DNA from: an uncultured Alphaproteobacteria bacterium
Lineage (GTDB): Bacteria > Pseudomonadota > Alphaproteobacteria > RF32 > CAG-239
Direction: 5' to 3'
DNA length: 37,233 nucleotides
NCBI GenBank assembly: GCA_949297665.1
Contig: CASFTO010000009.1
Location: 1 to 37,233, forward strand
Shown: one piece after another, positions 8,304 through 16,677 of the stretch
Position numbering within the stretch: position 1 is the first letter of the stretch
Layout: the number at the start of each line of letters is the position of its first letter
Made by a program: the position numbers and the translations under genes
The notes under the pieces: generated by a model
Databases searched by the model: none
Told to the model about the DNA's origin: nothing
What the model saw: the letters and a program-made list of their open reading frames with translations, nothing else

Positions 8304-10106
8304 ATGCAGGATTTGGCGAAAATCAGAAATTTTGCGATTATTGCTCATATTGATCATGGTAAATCTACAATAGCAGACAGAATTATTGAACGTTGCGGCG
8401 GGTTGGAACGCCGAGAGATGACAGAGCAGGTTTTGGATTCCATGGATATTGAACGTGAACGCGGAATCACTATTAAGGCGCAGACTGTTCGTTTGAAATA
8501 TGTGGCTCGTGACGGGCAAGAGTATGTATTGAATTTGATTGATACTCCCGGACATGTGGACTTTTCTTATGAGGTTTCTCGTTCTTTGGCTGCTTGTGAG
8601 GGTTCGGTGTTGGTGGTTGATGCGACACAAGGTGTTGAGGCGCAAACATTGGCTAATGTTTATTTGGCAATCGATAATAATCATGAAATTGTACCGGCTC
8701 TTAATAAAGTTGATTTACCCTCTGCAGATGTTGAAAAAGTTAAAACTCAAATTGAAGATGTTATAGGGATTGACGCGAGTGATGCGGTTGAAACTTCCGG
8801 AAAAACAGGGTTTGGTATTGATAATCTTTTAGAAGCTATTGTACATCATTTGCCGGCACCTCAGGGAGATGTTGAAGCTCCGCTTAAGGCACTTTTGATT
8901 GATAGTTGGTATGATTCTTATTTGGGCGTTGTTATTTTAGTACGTATTAAAGATGGTGTGCTTCGTAAAAAACAAGTCATCCGTATGATGAGCAATAATG
9001 CGACTTATACTGTTGATAGATTGGGTGTTTTTACACCAAAAATGCAAGAAGCTGATGAATTGTCTGCCGGAGAAGTTGGGTATATTACAGCAAGTATCAA
9101 AAGTGTTGGCGACTGTAGTGTCGGTGATACGATTACAGATAATAAGAGACCTTGTGAGCAGGCTCTGCCTGGATTTAAACCTTCTATACCGGTGGTGTTC
9201 TGTTCTATCTTTCCGGTTGATAGCAGCCAATATGAGGCTTTAAAAGATGCGTTGGCAAAATTGAAACTTAATGATGCCAGTATTGATTATCAAAATGAAA
9301 ATTCAGCGGCTTTGGGACTCGGTTTTAGATGTGGGTTCTTAGGGCTGTTGCATATGGAGATTATTCAAGAGCGAATTGGTCGTGAATTTGATTTGGATAT
9401 TATTACAACAGCTCCATCTGTGGCCTATAAAATTAATTTGACCAAGGGGGAAACTATTATGTTGCACAATCCTGCTGATATGCCGGATTTGTCAACAGTG
9501 GCTTCTATTGAAGAGCCAATGGTTAGAGCGACAATTCTTGTGCCTGATACTTATTTAGGAGCAGTCTTGAAGCTTTGTACGGAGCGTCGAGGTTTGCAGC
9601 AAGAGCTGACGTATGTTGGTTCCAGAGCGATGGTGGTTTATCGAATCCCTCTTAATGAAATTGTGTTTGATTTCTATGATCGCTTAAAATCCATTACAAG
9701 CGGATATGCTAGTTTTGACTATGAATTGGTTGGTTATGAACAATCAGATTTGGTTAAAGTGCAGATTTTAATTAATGAGGAACCTGTTGATGCATTGGCG
9801 TTTTTATGTCATAGAAGCGAAGCCGAATCTAGAGGGCGTCAAATTTGTGAGAGATTGAAAGATTTAATTCCGAGACATTTGTTTAAAATTCCGATTCAAG
9901 CTGCAATTGGCGGTCGTGTTGTAGCACGAGAAACTATTTCAGCTATGCGTAAAGATGTGACAGCTAAATGTTATGGCGGTGATGTTACTCGTAAACGTAA
10001 ACTTTTAGATAAGCAGAAAAAAGGTAAACAAAGAATGCGACAATTTGGTAAAGTAGAAGTGCCTCAATCTGCGTTTATTGAAGCGTTACGTATTGGAGAT
10101 GATTAA
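8304..10106 (+). CDS. lepA: elongation factor 4 (back-translocating GTPase LepA)
   Basis: A ribosome-associated translational GTPase of 600 residues, the usual length. All GTPase motifs are present: G1 [10 protein letters not shown]2 in [12 protein letters not shown]3 DTPGHVDF and G4 NKVDL. EF-G-like domains II, III and V follow, then the LepA-specific C-terminal domain, including [28 protein letters not shown] and [13 protein letters not shown]. The ATG has an AAGGA site with 8-base spacing. The gene stands alone between the GNAT gene and a terminator. Confidence 0.98.
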   Translation: MQDLAKIRNFAIIAHIDHGKSTIADRIIERCGGLERREMTEQVLDSMDIERERGITIKAQTVRLKYVARDGQEYVLNLIDTPGHVDFSYEVSRSLAACEGSVLVVDATQGVEAQTLANVYLAIDNNHEIVPALNKVDLPSADVEKVKTQIEDVIGIDASDAVETSGKTGFGIDNLLEAIVHHLPAPQGDVEAPLKALLIDSWYDSYLGVVILVRIKDGVLRKKQVIRMMSNNATYTVDRLGVFTPKMQEADELSAGEVGYITASIKSVGDCSVGDTITDNKRPCEQALPGFKPSIPVVFCSIFPVDSSQYEALKDALAKLKLNDASIDYQNENSAALGLGFRCGFLGLLHMEIIQERIGREFDLDIITTAPSVAYKINLTKGETIMLHNPADMPDLSTVASIEEPMVRATILVPDTYLGAVLKLCTERRGLQQELTYVGSRAMVVYRIPLNEIVFDFYDRLKSITSGYASFDYELVGYEQSDLVKVQILINEEPVDALAFLCHRSEAESRGRQICERLKDLIPRHLFKIPIQAAIGGRVVARETISAMRKDVTAKCYGGDVTRKRKLLDKQKKGKQRMRQFGKVEVPQSAFIEALRIGDD

Positions 10107-10120
10107 TCTTGATTTGATGA

Positions 10121-10157
10121 AAAAATAGACGGCTTGTTAGTGCCGTCTATTTTTTTC
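10121..10157. terminator. terminator after lepA
   Basis: A perfect 9-bp stem ATAGACGGC (10125-10133) / GCCGTCTAT (10142-10150) with an 8-base loop is flanked by A-run and T-run. It can also serve the convergent minus-strand gene ending at 10170. Confidence 0.85.
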
Positions 10158-10169
10158 TTTGTGGTTAGA

Positions 10170-10925
10170 TTATTTGACGTCAAAACGTTTTATGGAATTG
10201 GCTTTTGCTAAGGTTTCTTCTTGTTTGCTGTTACGGGGAAATTTGCCGCGGTTTTGATAAACCCTTAATTCCATTCCATAGTATGGATATAATTGTTTGA
10301 ATGTGGGTTGCGAGGAATCCGGATAGGGAATCTTATTAAGTAAAGAGGATAGACTCTTTTGTTTGAGTTCTTCTTTGTAGGTTAATTTAGGTTGTAAGGT
10401 TTCCTCTTGCTGCGGAGCGGTTAATTTGGTGTTTTCATCTAATTGATATATTTCTTGTTTTGTGATTGTTTTAGTAGATGTAGATTCAGAATCGGAGCTG
10501 TCTGCCGGAAAGATTATATGAGTTGATGTTTTTGCGGATGGAACTTTAATCTTTTGTACGGATTTGATGGTGTTTCCTGAAATTGGCAGAGTCGATTTTT
10601 TCTTTGTTTTTAAGGAGGTTGGTGAGGGATTGTATGATGCTGATGTTGCTTGAGATGTTAGAGATGTTTTTCTTTGAGTTTGTTCGGATTGGATTGAGGG
10701 GCTGGAAACTGAATATTCTTCTGTTTGTTGTTGATTTTCTTGGGCTTCTTCTTCAGTTTGGACATAACGCGGGCGCATCAGACGAATGTCTTGAACTTCT
10801 TGATTTTGTTGGAAGGCTCCGCTCGGAATGAAAAATGCATATTGTTGAGGGGATGTATTGGCTGATACTGATTTATATAGAAAAAAACTGGACAAGATTA
10901 TGCTTATAATGTATGGATATTTCAT
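10170..10925 (-). CDS. exported Ser/Gln/Thr-rich low-complexity protein
   Basis: A 251-residue protein of unknown function. It has a signal peptide (hydrophobic residues 5-17, likely cleavage near VSA-NT at about 22). The mature protein is dominated by Ser, Gln, Thr and Lys with little hydrophobic core, suggesting a disordered periplasmic or surface linker. The C-terminal 60 residues (TYKEEL ... LYPYYGMELRVYQNRGKFPRN) are the most ordered and may be the functional part. A GGAG site lies 7 bases before the ATG. It is divergently transcribed from the HExxH protein gene at 10970 with only 44 bases between the starts, so the two share a promoter region. Confidence 0.75.
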   Translation of the reverse strand: MKYPYIISIILSSFFLYKSVSANTSPQQYAFFIPSGAFQQNQEVQDIRLMRPRYVQTEEEAQENQQQTEEYSVSSPSIQSEQTQRKTSLTSQATSASYNPSPTSLKTKKKSTLPISGNTIKSVQKIKVPSAKTSTHIIFPADSSDSESTSTKTITKQEIYQLDENTKLTAPQQEETLQPKLTYKEELKQKSLSSLLNKIPYPDSSQPTFKQLYPYYGMELRVYQNRGKFPRNSKQEETLAKANSIKRFDVK

Positions 10926-10969
10926 GGATTGACTCCGTGCTATATGAAAAACTTTGTGAGGGATTATAG

Positions 10970-11689
10970 ATGAAAAAAGTTTTTTTTGCCTTAATTTTTA
11001 CGGCCTCGCTTGCTAAAGTTGGATATGCAATCGATGATAGTCTTATGAAACGTTATGCTGATGAGTGTTTGAGTGTTATTGATAAACCTGTGGTTGAAGT
11101 TACTTCGGCTTATGGAAAACTTCGGTATAATTATACGAGAGGGAAAGATTTTCTTATGCGAGAAACTCAAGAAAAATATAAGGCCAATGGACTCGAGATG
11201 CCTGAAGATTTTATTCCGATTGGTTTGACGAAAGTGAGAGATGGTTTTAGTTTTAATTTAACTGTCGGGCAAATCGAAATTAGTCATGGTTATGAGTGTG
11301 TTTATCCCGAAAAAATAGAAGCTCATCTTGGATATTATGTGCCTACTATTTATATTTCGAAAGATTTAGAAAAAGATTCTTGTTTGTATGATGTGGCTGT
11401 AAGGCACGAGAAAACGCATATGCAAATTTATATTGAAGCTCTGGATTATTTTTTGCCCGAATTTAAAAAAACAACAGAGAGACTCTTTGAAAATGTTGGG
11501 GTTAAAATTGTTGCGCCGGGGCAGCAAGCTGATGTTGTTGCAAAAGAGTTAAATGTTGAGTATTTGCAAAAGTTGCAACAAAAGGTTGAGGTGTGGCGAA
11601 AAGAAGTGGAAACCGAACAGATGAAATTAGATTCTGTTGAAAATTATATTATCGAAAATAAACTTTGTGAGAAATTTGATAAAAAGTAA
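10970..11689 (+). CDS. exported HExxH protein, putative zinc metallopeptidase
   Basis: A 239-residue periplasmic protein with a signal peptide (residues 1-20, cleavage after GYA). A zinc-binding HExxH motif is formed by H146-E147-K-T-H150, within AVRHEKTHMQIYIEAL, and E156 is a candidate third ligand. The motif context (an acid- or basic-flanked HEKTH helix late in a small exported domain) resembles predicted Zn-dependent proteases such as DUF922, but I cannot confirm the family. Four Cys (33, 110, 138 and 234) may form disulfides. A coiled-coil-like charged tail runs from 185 to 230. The ribosome site is GAGGGA. A strong terminator follows. Confidence 0.75.
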   Translation: MKKVFFALIFTASLAKVGYAIDDSLMKRYADECLSVIDKPVVEVTSAYGKLRYNYTRGKDFLMRETQEKYKANGLEMPEDFIPIGLTKVRDGFSFNLTVGQIEISHGYECVYPEKIEAHLGYYVPTIYISKDLEKDSCLYDVAVRHEKTHMQIYIEALDYFLPEFKKTTERLFENVGVKIVAPGQQADVVAKELNVEYLQKLQQKVEVWRKEVETEQMKLDSVENYIIENKLCEKFDKK

Positions 11690-11696
11690 ATTATAG

Positions 11697-11728
11697 AAAA
11701 AAAAGCCACCTTTAGGTGGCTTTTTATG
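11697..11728. terminator. bidirectional terminator
   Basis: A stem AAAAGCCACC / GGTGGCTTTT with a 4-base TTTA loop (11701-11724), A-rich on the left and T-rich on the right, lies between convergent genes ending at 11689 and 11736. Confidence 0.88.
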
Positions 11729-11735
11729 TTGTTTT

Positions 11736-12404
11736 TTAACAGCTGTAGTCTTTCTTTAAACCAGAAATGCATTCATATATGCCTTTATAGGCAGAATCGA
11801 TAAATTGCATGTCTTTGGCTGAATTGTTGCCGTAGTATATGCGGACAGTTGTCATTCCGCATTGCTTAGCAAAATCTAAATTTGAATAACTATCGTCTAC
11901 AAAAATGCAATCTTTCGGATTGACACCGATTTTTTCACATAAACGTTTATATACATCGGGGCTTTCATTCTTTTTATATACGTCAAAATCTTCTACCGAG
12001 TAGAATCTATTTTCAAAAAAGTTATATAAACCGATGTGTTTTAATATTTTTTCGCAAATGTCTTTGGATGATGTAGAAAATATGTATTGCGGACATTGCA
12101 GACCTTGTAAATTTTCTAATAAGTTTTCATACGGGGCTATCGTTTTTACTAACTCGCTTTTGTAATTATGGTATGATTTATATAGTTCTTTATGCGGTAT
12201 GCCATATTCTCGTGCAAATATTTCTAATCCATCCCGATAGGTGGCATACGACTCTTTTACTTTGGCCGTGGCTTCTTTAAAACCCAAAGGAACGTTGAAT
12301 TCCTCTATCGCCGCTGCTGCCGTGGCTTCGTTTAATTTGTTTTTATATTCGTCTGTTTCGTAATATAGGGTGTTATCTAGGTCCCAAATTATGGTTTTTT
12401 GCAA
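11736..12404 (-). CDS. HAD-superfamily hydrolase, pyrimidine 5'-nucleotidase type
   Basis: A 222-residue cytoplasmic phosphatase of the haloacid dehalogenase superfamily. Motif I is WDLDNTLY, with nucleophile D8 and acid/base D10. Motif II is around FSTSSK (residues 109-114). The motif III Lys lies in the KKNESPDVYKR region. Motif IV is FVDDSYSNLDFAKQCGM (D170, D171). The helical cap between motifs I and II, and the DLDNTLY plus DDSxxN combination, match the SDT1-like pyrimidine 5'-nucleotidase group common in alphaproteobacteria; the substrate is inferred. The start is TTG, supported by a GGGAG site 8 bases upstream. Confidence 0.85.
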   Translation of the reverse strand: MQKTIIWDLDNTLYYETDEYKNKLNEATAAAAIEEFNVPLGFKEATAKVKESYATYRDGLEIFAREYGIPHKELYKSYHNYKSELVKTIAPYENLLENLQGLQCPQYIFSTSSKDICEKILKHIGLYNFFENRFYSVEDFDVYKKNESPDVYKRLCEKIGVNPKDCIFVDDSYSNLDFAKQCGMTTVRIYYGNNSAKDMQFIDSAYKGIYECISGLKKDYSC

Positions 12405-12692
12405 TTTTTATACTCCCTGAAATTTTATCCGTCGGATATCTTATATGTTGATATGATTTAGGTCAACCCCTTTTTAGTGAAAAATTTGGTCAGAAATATT
12501 TTTTTTAAAAAGCTGTTAGTAACGTATTTAAAGATATTGGAGGGGGGGTTATTGACCTTTTAAAAAAAAAAAATCGTTTTAATTTTAGTATGATATCAAA
12601 AATTTAAAAAAAATGAAGGCTCATACCTTGTCAAAATAGATGTTTTTTTTATGATGACTTTAGTTGTTGAAACGGGGCTTTAAAAGTATTTT
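12405..12692. other. non-coding, very AT-rich region upstream of nrdD
   Basis: No convincing gene lies here. The stretch has long A and T homopolymers (for example around 12560-12573 and 12640-12652) and probably contains the promoter of the HAD gene on the minus strand and the distal upstream part of the nrd promoter. A complete FNR-type palindrome was sought and not found. Confidence 0.6.
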
Positions 12693-12708
12693 TTACTATA
12701 TCTAGTGT
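12693..12708 (+). promoter_or_regulatory. NrdR box 1
   Basis: TTACTATATCTAGTGT agrees well with the published NrdR palindrome acaCwAtATaTwGtgt, including the core CTATATCTAG. NrdR is the ATP/dATP-sensing repressor of ribonucleotide reductase genes. Box 2 lies 33 bases downstream, start to start, which puts both on nearly the same face of the helix. Confidence 0.75.
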
Positions 12709-12725
12709 GTCTTTACTGTTTTTTA

Positions 12726-12741
12726 ACACAATATGTAGTAT
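12726..12741 (+). promoter_or_regulatory. NrdR box 2
   Basis: ACACAATATGTAGTAT is a second match to the NrdR consensus, 17 bases after the end of box 1. It overlaps a possible -10 element TATGAT (12739-12744), which suits repression by blocking RNA polymerase. Their position argues that nrdD starts at 12803 and not at the earlier in-frame codons from 12707. Confidence 0.75.
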
Positions 12742-12802
12742 GATGCTCGTGAAGTCAAAAAATGAACTTGTTACATTTATGAGAGAAGGGAATAATAAAA
12801 AA

Positions 12803-14863
12803 ATGGCAAATAATGAGTTGCAAATGCCCACGGCAAAAAAGTATAAAATGCCGTTTAAAAGTATAACGAAAAGAGATGGTACTCTTGCAGATTTTGACGG
12901 TGATAAAATTTATAATGCAATTTTGAGAGCCGGCGAAATTACAAATGAGTTTGGTAGTGATGATGCTTGGCTTTTGACAGCTCAGGTGATGAAGATTTTA
13001 TCTCATAAATTTGATGAGTCTTTGCCTTCCGTTGAAGATATTCAAGATGTTGTTGAACAGGTTCTTATTTCTTCAAATTACTTTAAAACAGCTAAATCTT
13101 ATATCTTGTATCGTGATAAAAGAAATAGAATGCGTGGTGACGGTAAAACAGTTATTGATGTTGAAAGCTCTGTTAATGAGTATTTGGAAAATTTGGATTG
13201 GCGTATTAAAGAAAATGCTAATCAGGGATATTCTAACGGCGGCTTGATTTTGAATGTTTCAGGTAAAGTTACCGCAAATTATTGGTTGTCGCATGTTTAT
13301 CCGGCAGAAGTTGGGGAAGCTCACAGAAATGGTGATATCCATATCCATGATTTGAGTATGTTGGCTGCTTATTGTGCCGGTTGGTCTTTGAAAAACTTGT
13401 TGCGCGAAGGCTTTAACGGTGTTCCCGGAAAAGTTGAGGCAGGTGCTCCGAAACATCTTTCTTCCGCTGTCGGGCAGATGGTTAATTTTATGGGGACATT
13501 GCAAAATGAATGGGCAGGAGCTCAGGCGTTCTCTTCGGTTGATACTTATTTGGCTCCGTATGTCAGAAATGATAAATTGACATATGAACAAGTTGAGCAG
13601 TGTATGCAGGAATTAATTTATAATCTCAATGTTCCTTCTCGTTGGGGGTCGCAGACGCCTTTTACTAACTTTACTTTTGATTGGGTGTGCCCAGAGGATT
13701 TGCGTGATCAACATCCTATTATTGCCGGTGTTGAACAAGAATATACTTATGGCGATTTGGGCGAAGAAATGGCAATGATTAATAAAGCCTATATCAATGT
13801 TATGATGGGCGGTGATGTTAAAGGAAGACCATTTACTTTTCCTATTCCTACATACAATATGACTTGGGATTTTCCTTGGGATGATGAAAATACAGAGTTG
13901 TTGTTTGAAATGACGGCTAAATATGGCTTGCCTTATTTCCAGAATTTCTTGAATTCATCGTTGAAACCAGGGCAGATTCGTTCTATGTGCTGTCGCTTGC
14001 AATTGGATTTGAGAGAATTATTGGCGCGCGGTAATGGTTTGTTTGGTTCTGCTGAACAGACTGGTTCTGTGGGAGTTGTTACTATTAACTGCGCTAGACT
14101 CGGATATGTGTATAAAGGGAATGAAACGGCAATGTTTGCAAGAGTTGATGAGTTGATGAATATTGCCAGAACTTCGTTGGAAATTAAAAGAAAAGTTATT
14201 CAACGTTTGATTGATAACGGATTATTCCCGTTTACTAAGAGATATTTGGGTACTCTTCGTAATCACTTCTCTACTATCGGTGTTAATGGTATGAATGAAA
14301 TGATTAGAAACTTTACTAATGATGAACATAATATTGCGGATGCTTGGGGACAGGCTTTTGCCGAGAAATTCTTAGATTTTATTCGTGATAGATTAGTGAA
14401 GTTTCAAGAAGAGACCGGGCATATGTATAACCTTGAGGCGACTCCGGCTGAAGGTGCAACAACCAGATTTGCCAGAGAAGATAAAAAACGTTATGTCGGC
14501 ATTATTCAGGCGGGGACTCCTGATGCTCCATTCTATACGAATTCTTCTCAATTGCCGGTTGGTTATACTGATGACCCATTTGAGGCTTTGGATTTGCAAG
14601 CCAGATTGCAATCTAAATATACCGGGGGGACCGTGCTTCACCTTTATATGAACCAACGTATTTCCTCCGCAAAAGTTTGTCGTGACTTTATTAAAAAGGT
14701 TTTGGCCAATTATCGGTTGCCTTATATCACGATTACACCGACTTTCTCTGTTTGTCCAAAACATGGGTATATTGCCGGTGAACATGAATTCTGTCCGATT
14801 TGTGATCAAGAAAAAAAGGCAGAAAAGTTAAAAATGCTTGCAAAAAAGCAAGAAGTAGCGTAG
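12803..14863 (+). CDS. nrdD: anaerobic (class III) ribonucleoside-triphosphate reductase, catalytic part
   Basis: Reduces ribonucleoside triphosphates to deoxy forms by glycyl-radical chemistry in the absence of oxygen. I start it at the ATG at 12803, downstream of the NrdR boxes, giving 686 residues; an AGAAGGG site lies 12 bases upstream. Residues about 13-110 are an ATP-cone allosteric domain (SITKRDGTLADFDGDKI). The catalytic core shows NEWAGAQAFSSVDTYLAPY, the thiyl-radical region MCCRLQLD (C396/C397) and FGSAEQTGSVGVVTINCARLGY. A zinc site C-x2-H-x9-C-x2-C is near the end (CPKHGY ... CPIC). The protein stops 19 residues after the last zinc-site Cys, without the usual C-terminal RVxGY glycyl-radical segment, which is encoded by the next gene. 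Confidence 0.96.
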   Translation: MANNELQMPTAKKYKMPFKSITKRDGTLADFDGDKIYNAILRAGEITNEFGSDDAWLLTAQVMKILSHKFDESLPSVEDIQDVVEQVLISSNYFKTAKSYILYRDKRNRMRGDGKTVIDVESSVNEYLENLDWRIKENANQGYSNGGLILNVSGKVTANYWLSHVYPAEVGEAHRNGDIHIHDLSMLAAYCAGWSLKNLLREGFNGVPGKVEAGAPKHLSSAVGQMVNFMGTLQNEWAGAQAFSSVDTYLAPYVRNDKLTYEQVEQCMQELIYNLNVPSRWGSQTPFTNFTFDWVCPEDLRDQHPIIAGVEQEYTYGDLGEEMAMINKAYINVMMGGDVKGRPFTFPIPTYNMTWDFPWDDENTELLFEMTAKYGLPYFQNFLNSSLKPGQIRSMCCRLQLDLRELLARGNGLFGSAEQTGSVGVVTINCARLGYVYKGNETAMFARVDELMNIARTSLEIKRKVIQRLIDNGLFPFTKRYLGTLRNHFSTIGVNGMNEMIRNFTNDEHNIADAWGQAFAEKFLDFIRDRLVKFQEETGHMYNLEATPAEGATTRFAREDKKRYVGIIQAGTPDAPFYTNSSQLPVGYTDDPFEALDLQARLQSKYTGGTVLHLYMNQRISSAKVCRDFIKKVLANYRLPYITITPTFSVCPKHGYIAGEHEFCPICDQEKKAEKLKMLAKKQEVA

Positions 14864-14891
14864 AATAGTATTATATATGAAAGGGAGACAA

Positions 14892-15125
14892 ATGAGCAAT
14901 ATTATTAATATTAATGACGTTATGTTGGATGATTCCGAAAGACAACGTTGTGAAGTTTATACCAGAGTTATGGGATATATTCGACCAACAACAGAATTTA
15001 ATGTTGGTAAAAAAGGTGAGTATAATAGCAGATTGTGTTTCTGCGAAGAAAAAGCGGTGCAGGGATGTGAGGCTCGTGAATGTGTTTGCAGAGCTGAAAA
15101 TACATTGGCTTTGGCTGCAGAATAA
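14892..15125 (+). CDS. separate glycyl-radical subunit of class III ribonucleotide reductase, cysteine-rich
   Basis: A 77-residue protein whose residues 20-47 match the C-terminal glycyl-radical segment of NrdD: CEVYTRVMGYIRP followed by FNVGKKGEY. Gly28 in RVMGY is the predicted radical site. The start at 14892 follows a GGGAG site; an earlier in-frame ATG at 14877 has none. It begins 28 bases after the nrdD stop in a different frame and ends 24 bases before nrdG, so all three are one operon. The C-terminal part is unusual: Cys49, 51, 59, 64 and 66 form a CxC-x7-C-x4-CxC cluster, suggesting a metal site or redox role. I infer that it completes NrdD in trans and is activated by NrdG. Confidence 0.88.
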   Translation: MSNIININDVMLDDSERQRCEVYTRVMGYIRPTTEFNVGKKGEYNSRLCFCEEKAVQGCEARECVCRAENTLALAAE

Positions 15126-15149
15126 TCTCTTGCTTAGAGGTGGGTGTTT

Positions 15150-15851
15150 ATGAACCCTATTAGAATCGGCGGTATTGAGAAATTCAGTATCGTCGATTTT
15201 CCAAATAAGATGTCCGCTGTTGTCTTTATGCAGGGATGTCCTTGGCGTTGTCCGTTTTGCCATAATACGCATCTTCAGGATGTTAATGCCGATACAAATA
15301 TTGTTTGGCACAAATTTGTTGAGTTTCTTCAACAAAGAAAAGGTATGCTGGATGCTGTTGTGTTTTCCGGGGGGGAGCCTTTGGTGCAAGATGGTTTGAT
15401 TGATGCTATTGATGAAGTTAAATCTTTAGGATATCAAATCGGATTACATACCGGAGGTTATCGTCCAGAGAAGTTTATCGAAGTGTTGAAACATGTTGAT
15501 TGGGTCGGATTCGATATTAAAGCTCCGTTTGATAAGGAAAAATATAAAGTTGTTACCGGTGGTTGGGGGGATGTTGATAAGGTTTTGGATAGCTTAAAAG
15601 AACTTATTGCCTCCGGTATTGCATTTGAATGTCGTACGACTTGCGATCCTCGTTTTTTAACGATTGATGATCTTTATCAAATTGCTGATACTCTTAAAAG
15701 TATGGGGGTGAAAGAATATTATCTTCAAAAGTATCGGAAAGTCCCTTCGGATATGGATACTTCGGAAAGTCAGTGTTTGGCTTTGGTGGAAAATGAAGAT
15801 TTATTAAAGCACTTAAAAGAAAATTTTGATGTTTTTGATGTGCGAAAATGA
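15150..15851 (+). CDS. nrdG: anaerobic ribonucleotide reductase activating protein (radical SAM)
   Basis: A 233-residue radical-SAM activase. It uses a 4Fe-4S cluster and S-adenosylmethionine to generate the glycyl radical on the reductase. The cluster motif is C30-x3-C34-x2-C37 (GCPWRCPFCHN). FSGGEPLVQ supplies the SAM-binding GGE motif. Length and the GIEKFSIVDFPNK start match the NrdG2-type activases. The ATG at 15150 has an AGAGGTG site; an in-frame GTG at 15144 is less likely. It is the last gene of the nrdD operon and is followed by a terminator. Confidence 0.95.
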   Translation: MNPIRIGGIEKFSIVDFPNKMSAVVFMQGCPWRCPFCHNTHLQDVNADTNIVWHKFVEFLQQRKGMLDAVVFSGGEPLVQDGLIDAIDEVKSLGYQIGLHTGGYRPEKFIEVLKHVDWVGFDIKAPFDKEKYKVVTGGWGDVDKVLDSLKELIASGIAFECRTTCDPRFLTIDDLYQIADTLKSMGVKEYYLQKYRKVPSDMDTSESQCLALVENEDLLKHLKENFDVFDVRK

Positions 15852-15877
15852 TACTGCACTTGTCGGGAAATGTTTAG

Positions 15878-15909
15878 ACGTCATCGTTTTTTTATGATGA
15901 CGTTTTTTA
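15878..15909 (+). terminator. terminator of the nrd operon
   Basis: A perfect 8-bp stem ACGTCATC (15878-15885) / GATGACGT (15896-15903) with a 10-base loop is followed by a T-run. Confidence 0.85.
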
Positions 15910-15970
15910 TTGCGATTAGTTAAAAAATCGTGTATATTATAGGTAGGTTTAATTAGGGAGGAGAAAAAAG

Positions 15971-16618
15971 ATGTCTAATGATCCAGCTTTTGATTATATT
16001 CATGGTAATGAGGGGTTTAATTCTCATTCTTTGAAGGAAATACTTACGGAAATGGGGTTTAGTGATAATGATTATTTGCATGTAGACGCATCTCATAAAG
16101 TAAAAGTGGCAGTTAGTCGTGATAAATCGGGATACTTAATAGAGGACCCTTCTCGCTCTTTTGGGGGGATGGATGCTAATACCGGAAAAGATAATTGTAA
16201 AAATATGGCGGAGGATATAAGAACTAATCTCAGAAAAAATGGAGAACAACAGATAGCCTCTGGGTATTTTGGTCGTAATAACGGTGTCTATGCGGCGATG
16301 ACTTCTTTCGGTGGGGATATGATTGTTACGACAGATCCTCGAGTTATTGTCGCTTTGGAACAGCAGTTTGGGTTTAAAGATGTCGGAATGGGCGTTCCTT
16401 TGTCTATTGGTGATGAACAAATTATGGATATGCGTGATGCTGAAAAATGGAGAGCCGTTAAAGCGAATGGTGAGCGTATTGTAAATAGTATTGCAAAAGG
16501 GGAGAAAGTGAAGGCTCCTAAAAATATTATTTCTGACATTAGAACTCAACATAAGAAAAATGTTCAGGCGCGTCAAATTATGGAACGGAAAAGAATGATG
16601 GGCGTGATTCGATCTTAG
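15971..16618 (+). CDS. hypothetical soluble protein
   Basis: A 215-residue protein that I do not recognise. It has no signal peptide or membrane span. The N-terminal half contains GNEGFNSHSLKEILTEMGFSDNDYLHVD and a Gly/Asn-rich middle (SFGGMDANTGKDN). The last 50 residues are strongly basic (KKNVQARQIMERKRMMGVIRS), a possible nucleic-acid or membrane-surface contact. A GGGAGGAG ribosome site is very strong, so it is probably well translated. It stands alone between two terminators. Confidence 0.72.
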   Translation: MSNDPAFDYIHGNEGFNSHSLKEILTEMGFSDNDYLHVDASHKVKVAVSRDKSGYLIEDPSRSFGGMDANTGKDNCKNMAEDIRTNLRKNGEQQIASGYFGRNNGVYAAMTSFGGDMIVTTDPRVIVALEQQFGFKDVGMGVPLSIGDEQIMDMRDAEKWRAVKANGERIVNSIAKGEKVKAPKNIISDIRTQHKKNVQARQIMERKRMMGVIRS

Positions 16619-16649
16619 TCTTAGATTGTTTGTAAAGTAATATTAAATG

Positions 16650-16677
16650 AAAATGTCTTCTTTTGAAGGCATTTTTT
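16650..16677 (+). terminator. terminator before gyrB
   Basis: AAAATGTCTTC (16650-16660) and GAAGGCATTTT (16665-16675) form an 11-bp stem with one mismatch around a TTTT loop, followed by T-rich sequence. The remaining bases to 16900 are the gyrB leader; I see no clear promoter hexamers there. Confidence 0.7.

Noticed and set aside
8202-8684. 160-codon minus-strand frame opposite lepA
   Set aside because: It lies almost wholly over the conserved GTPase motifs of lepA and has no protein-like features.
12440-12600. FNR/ANR-type palindrome upstream of nrdD
   Set aside because: Only partial TTGAT and ATCAA-like pieces occur (for example near 12447 and 12592), without the correct spacing.
14861-14892. 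A plain frameshift dividing one nrdD into two frames
   Set aside because: There is a stop codon, a 28-base gap and a separate GGGAG-ATG start with a protein N-terminus before the radical segment, which indicates two genes. Read-level confirmation would still be useful.
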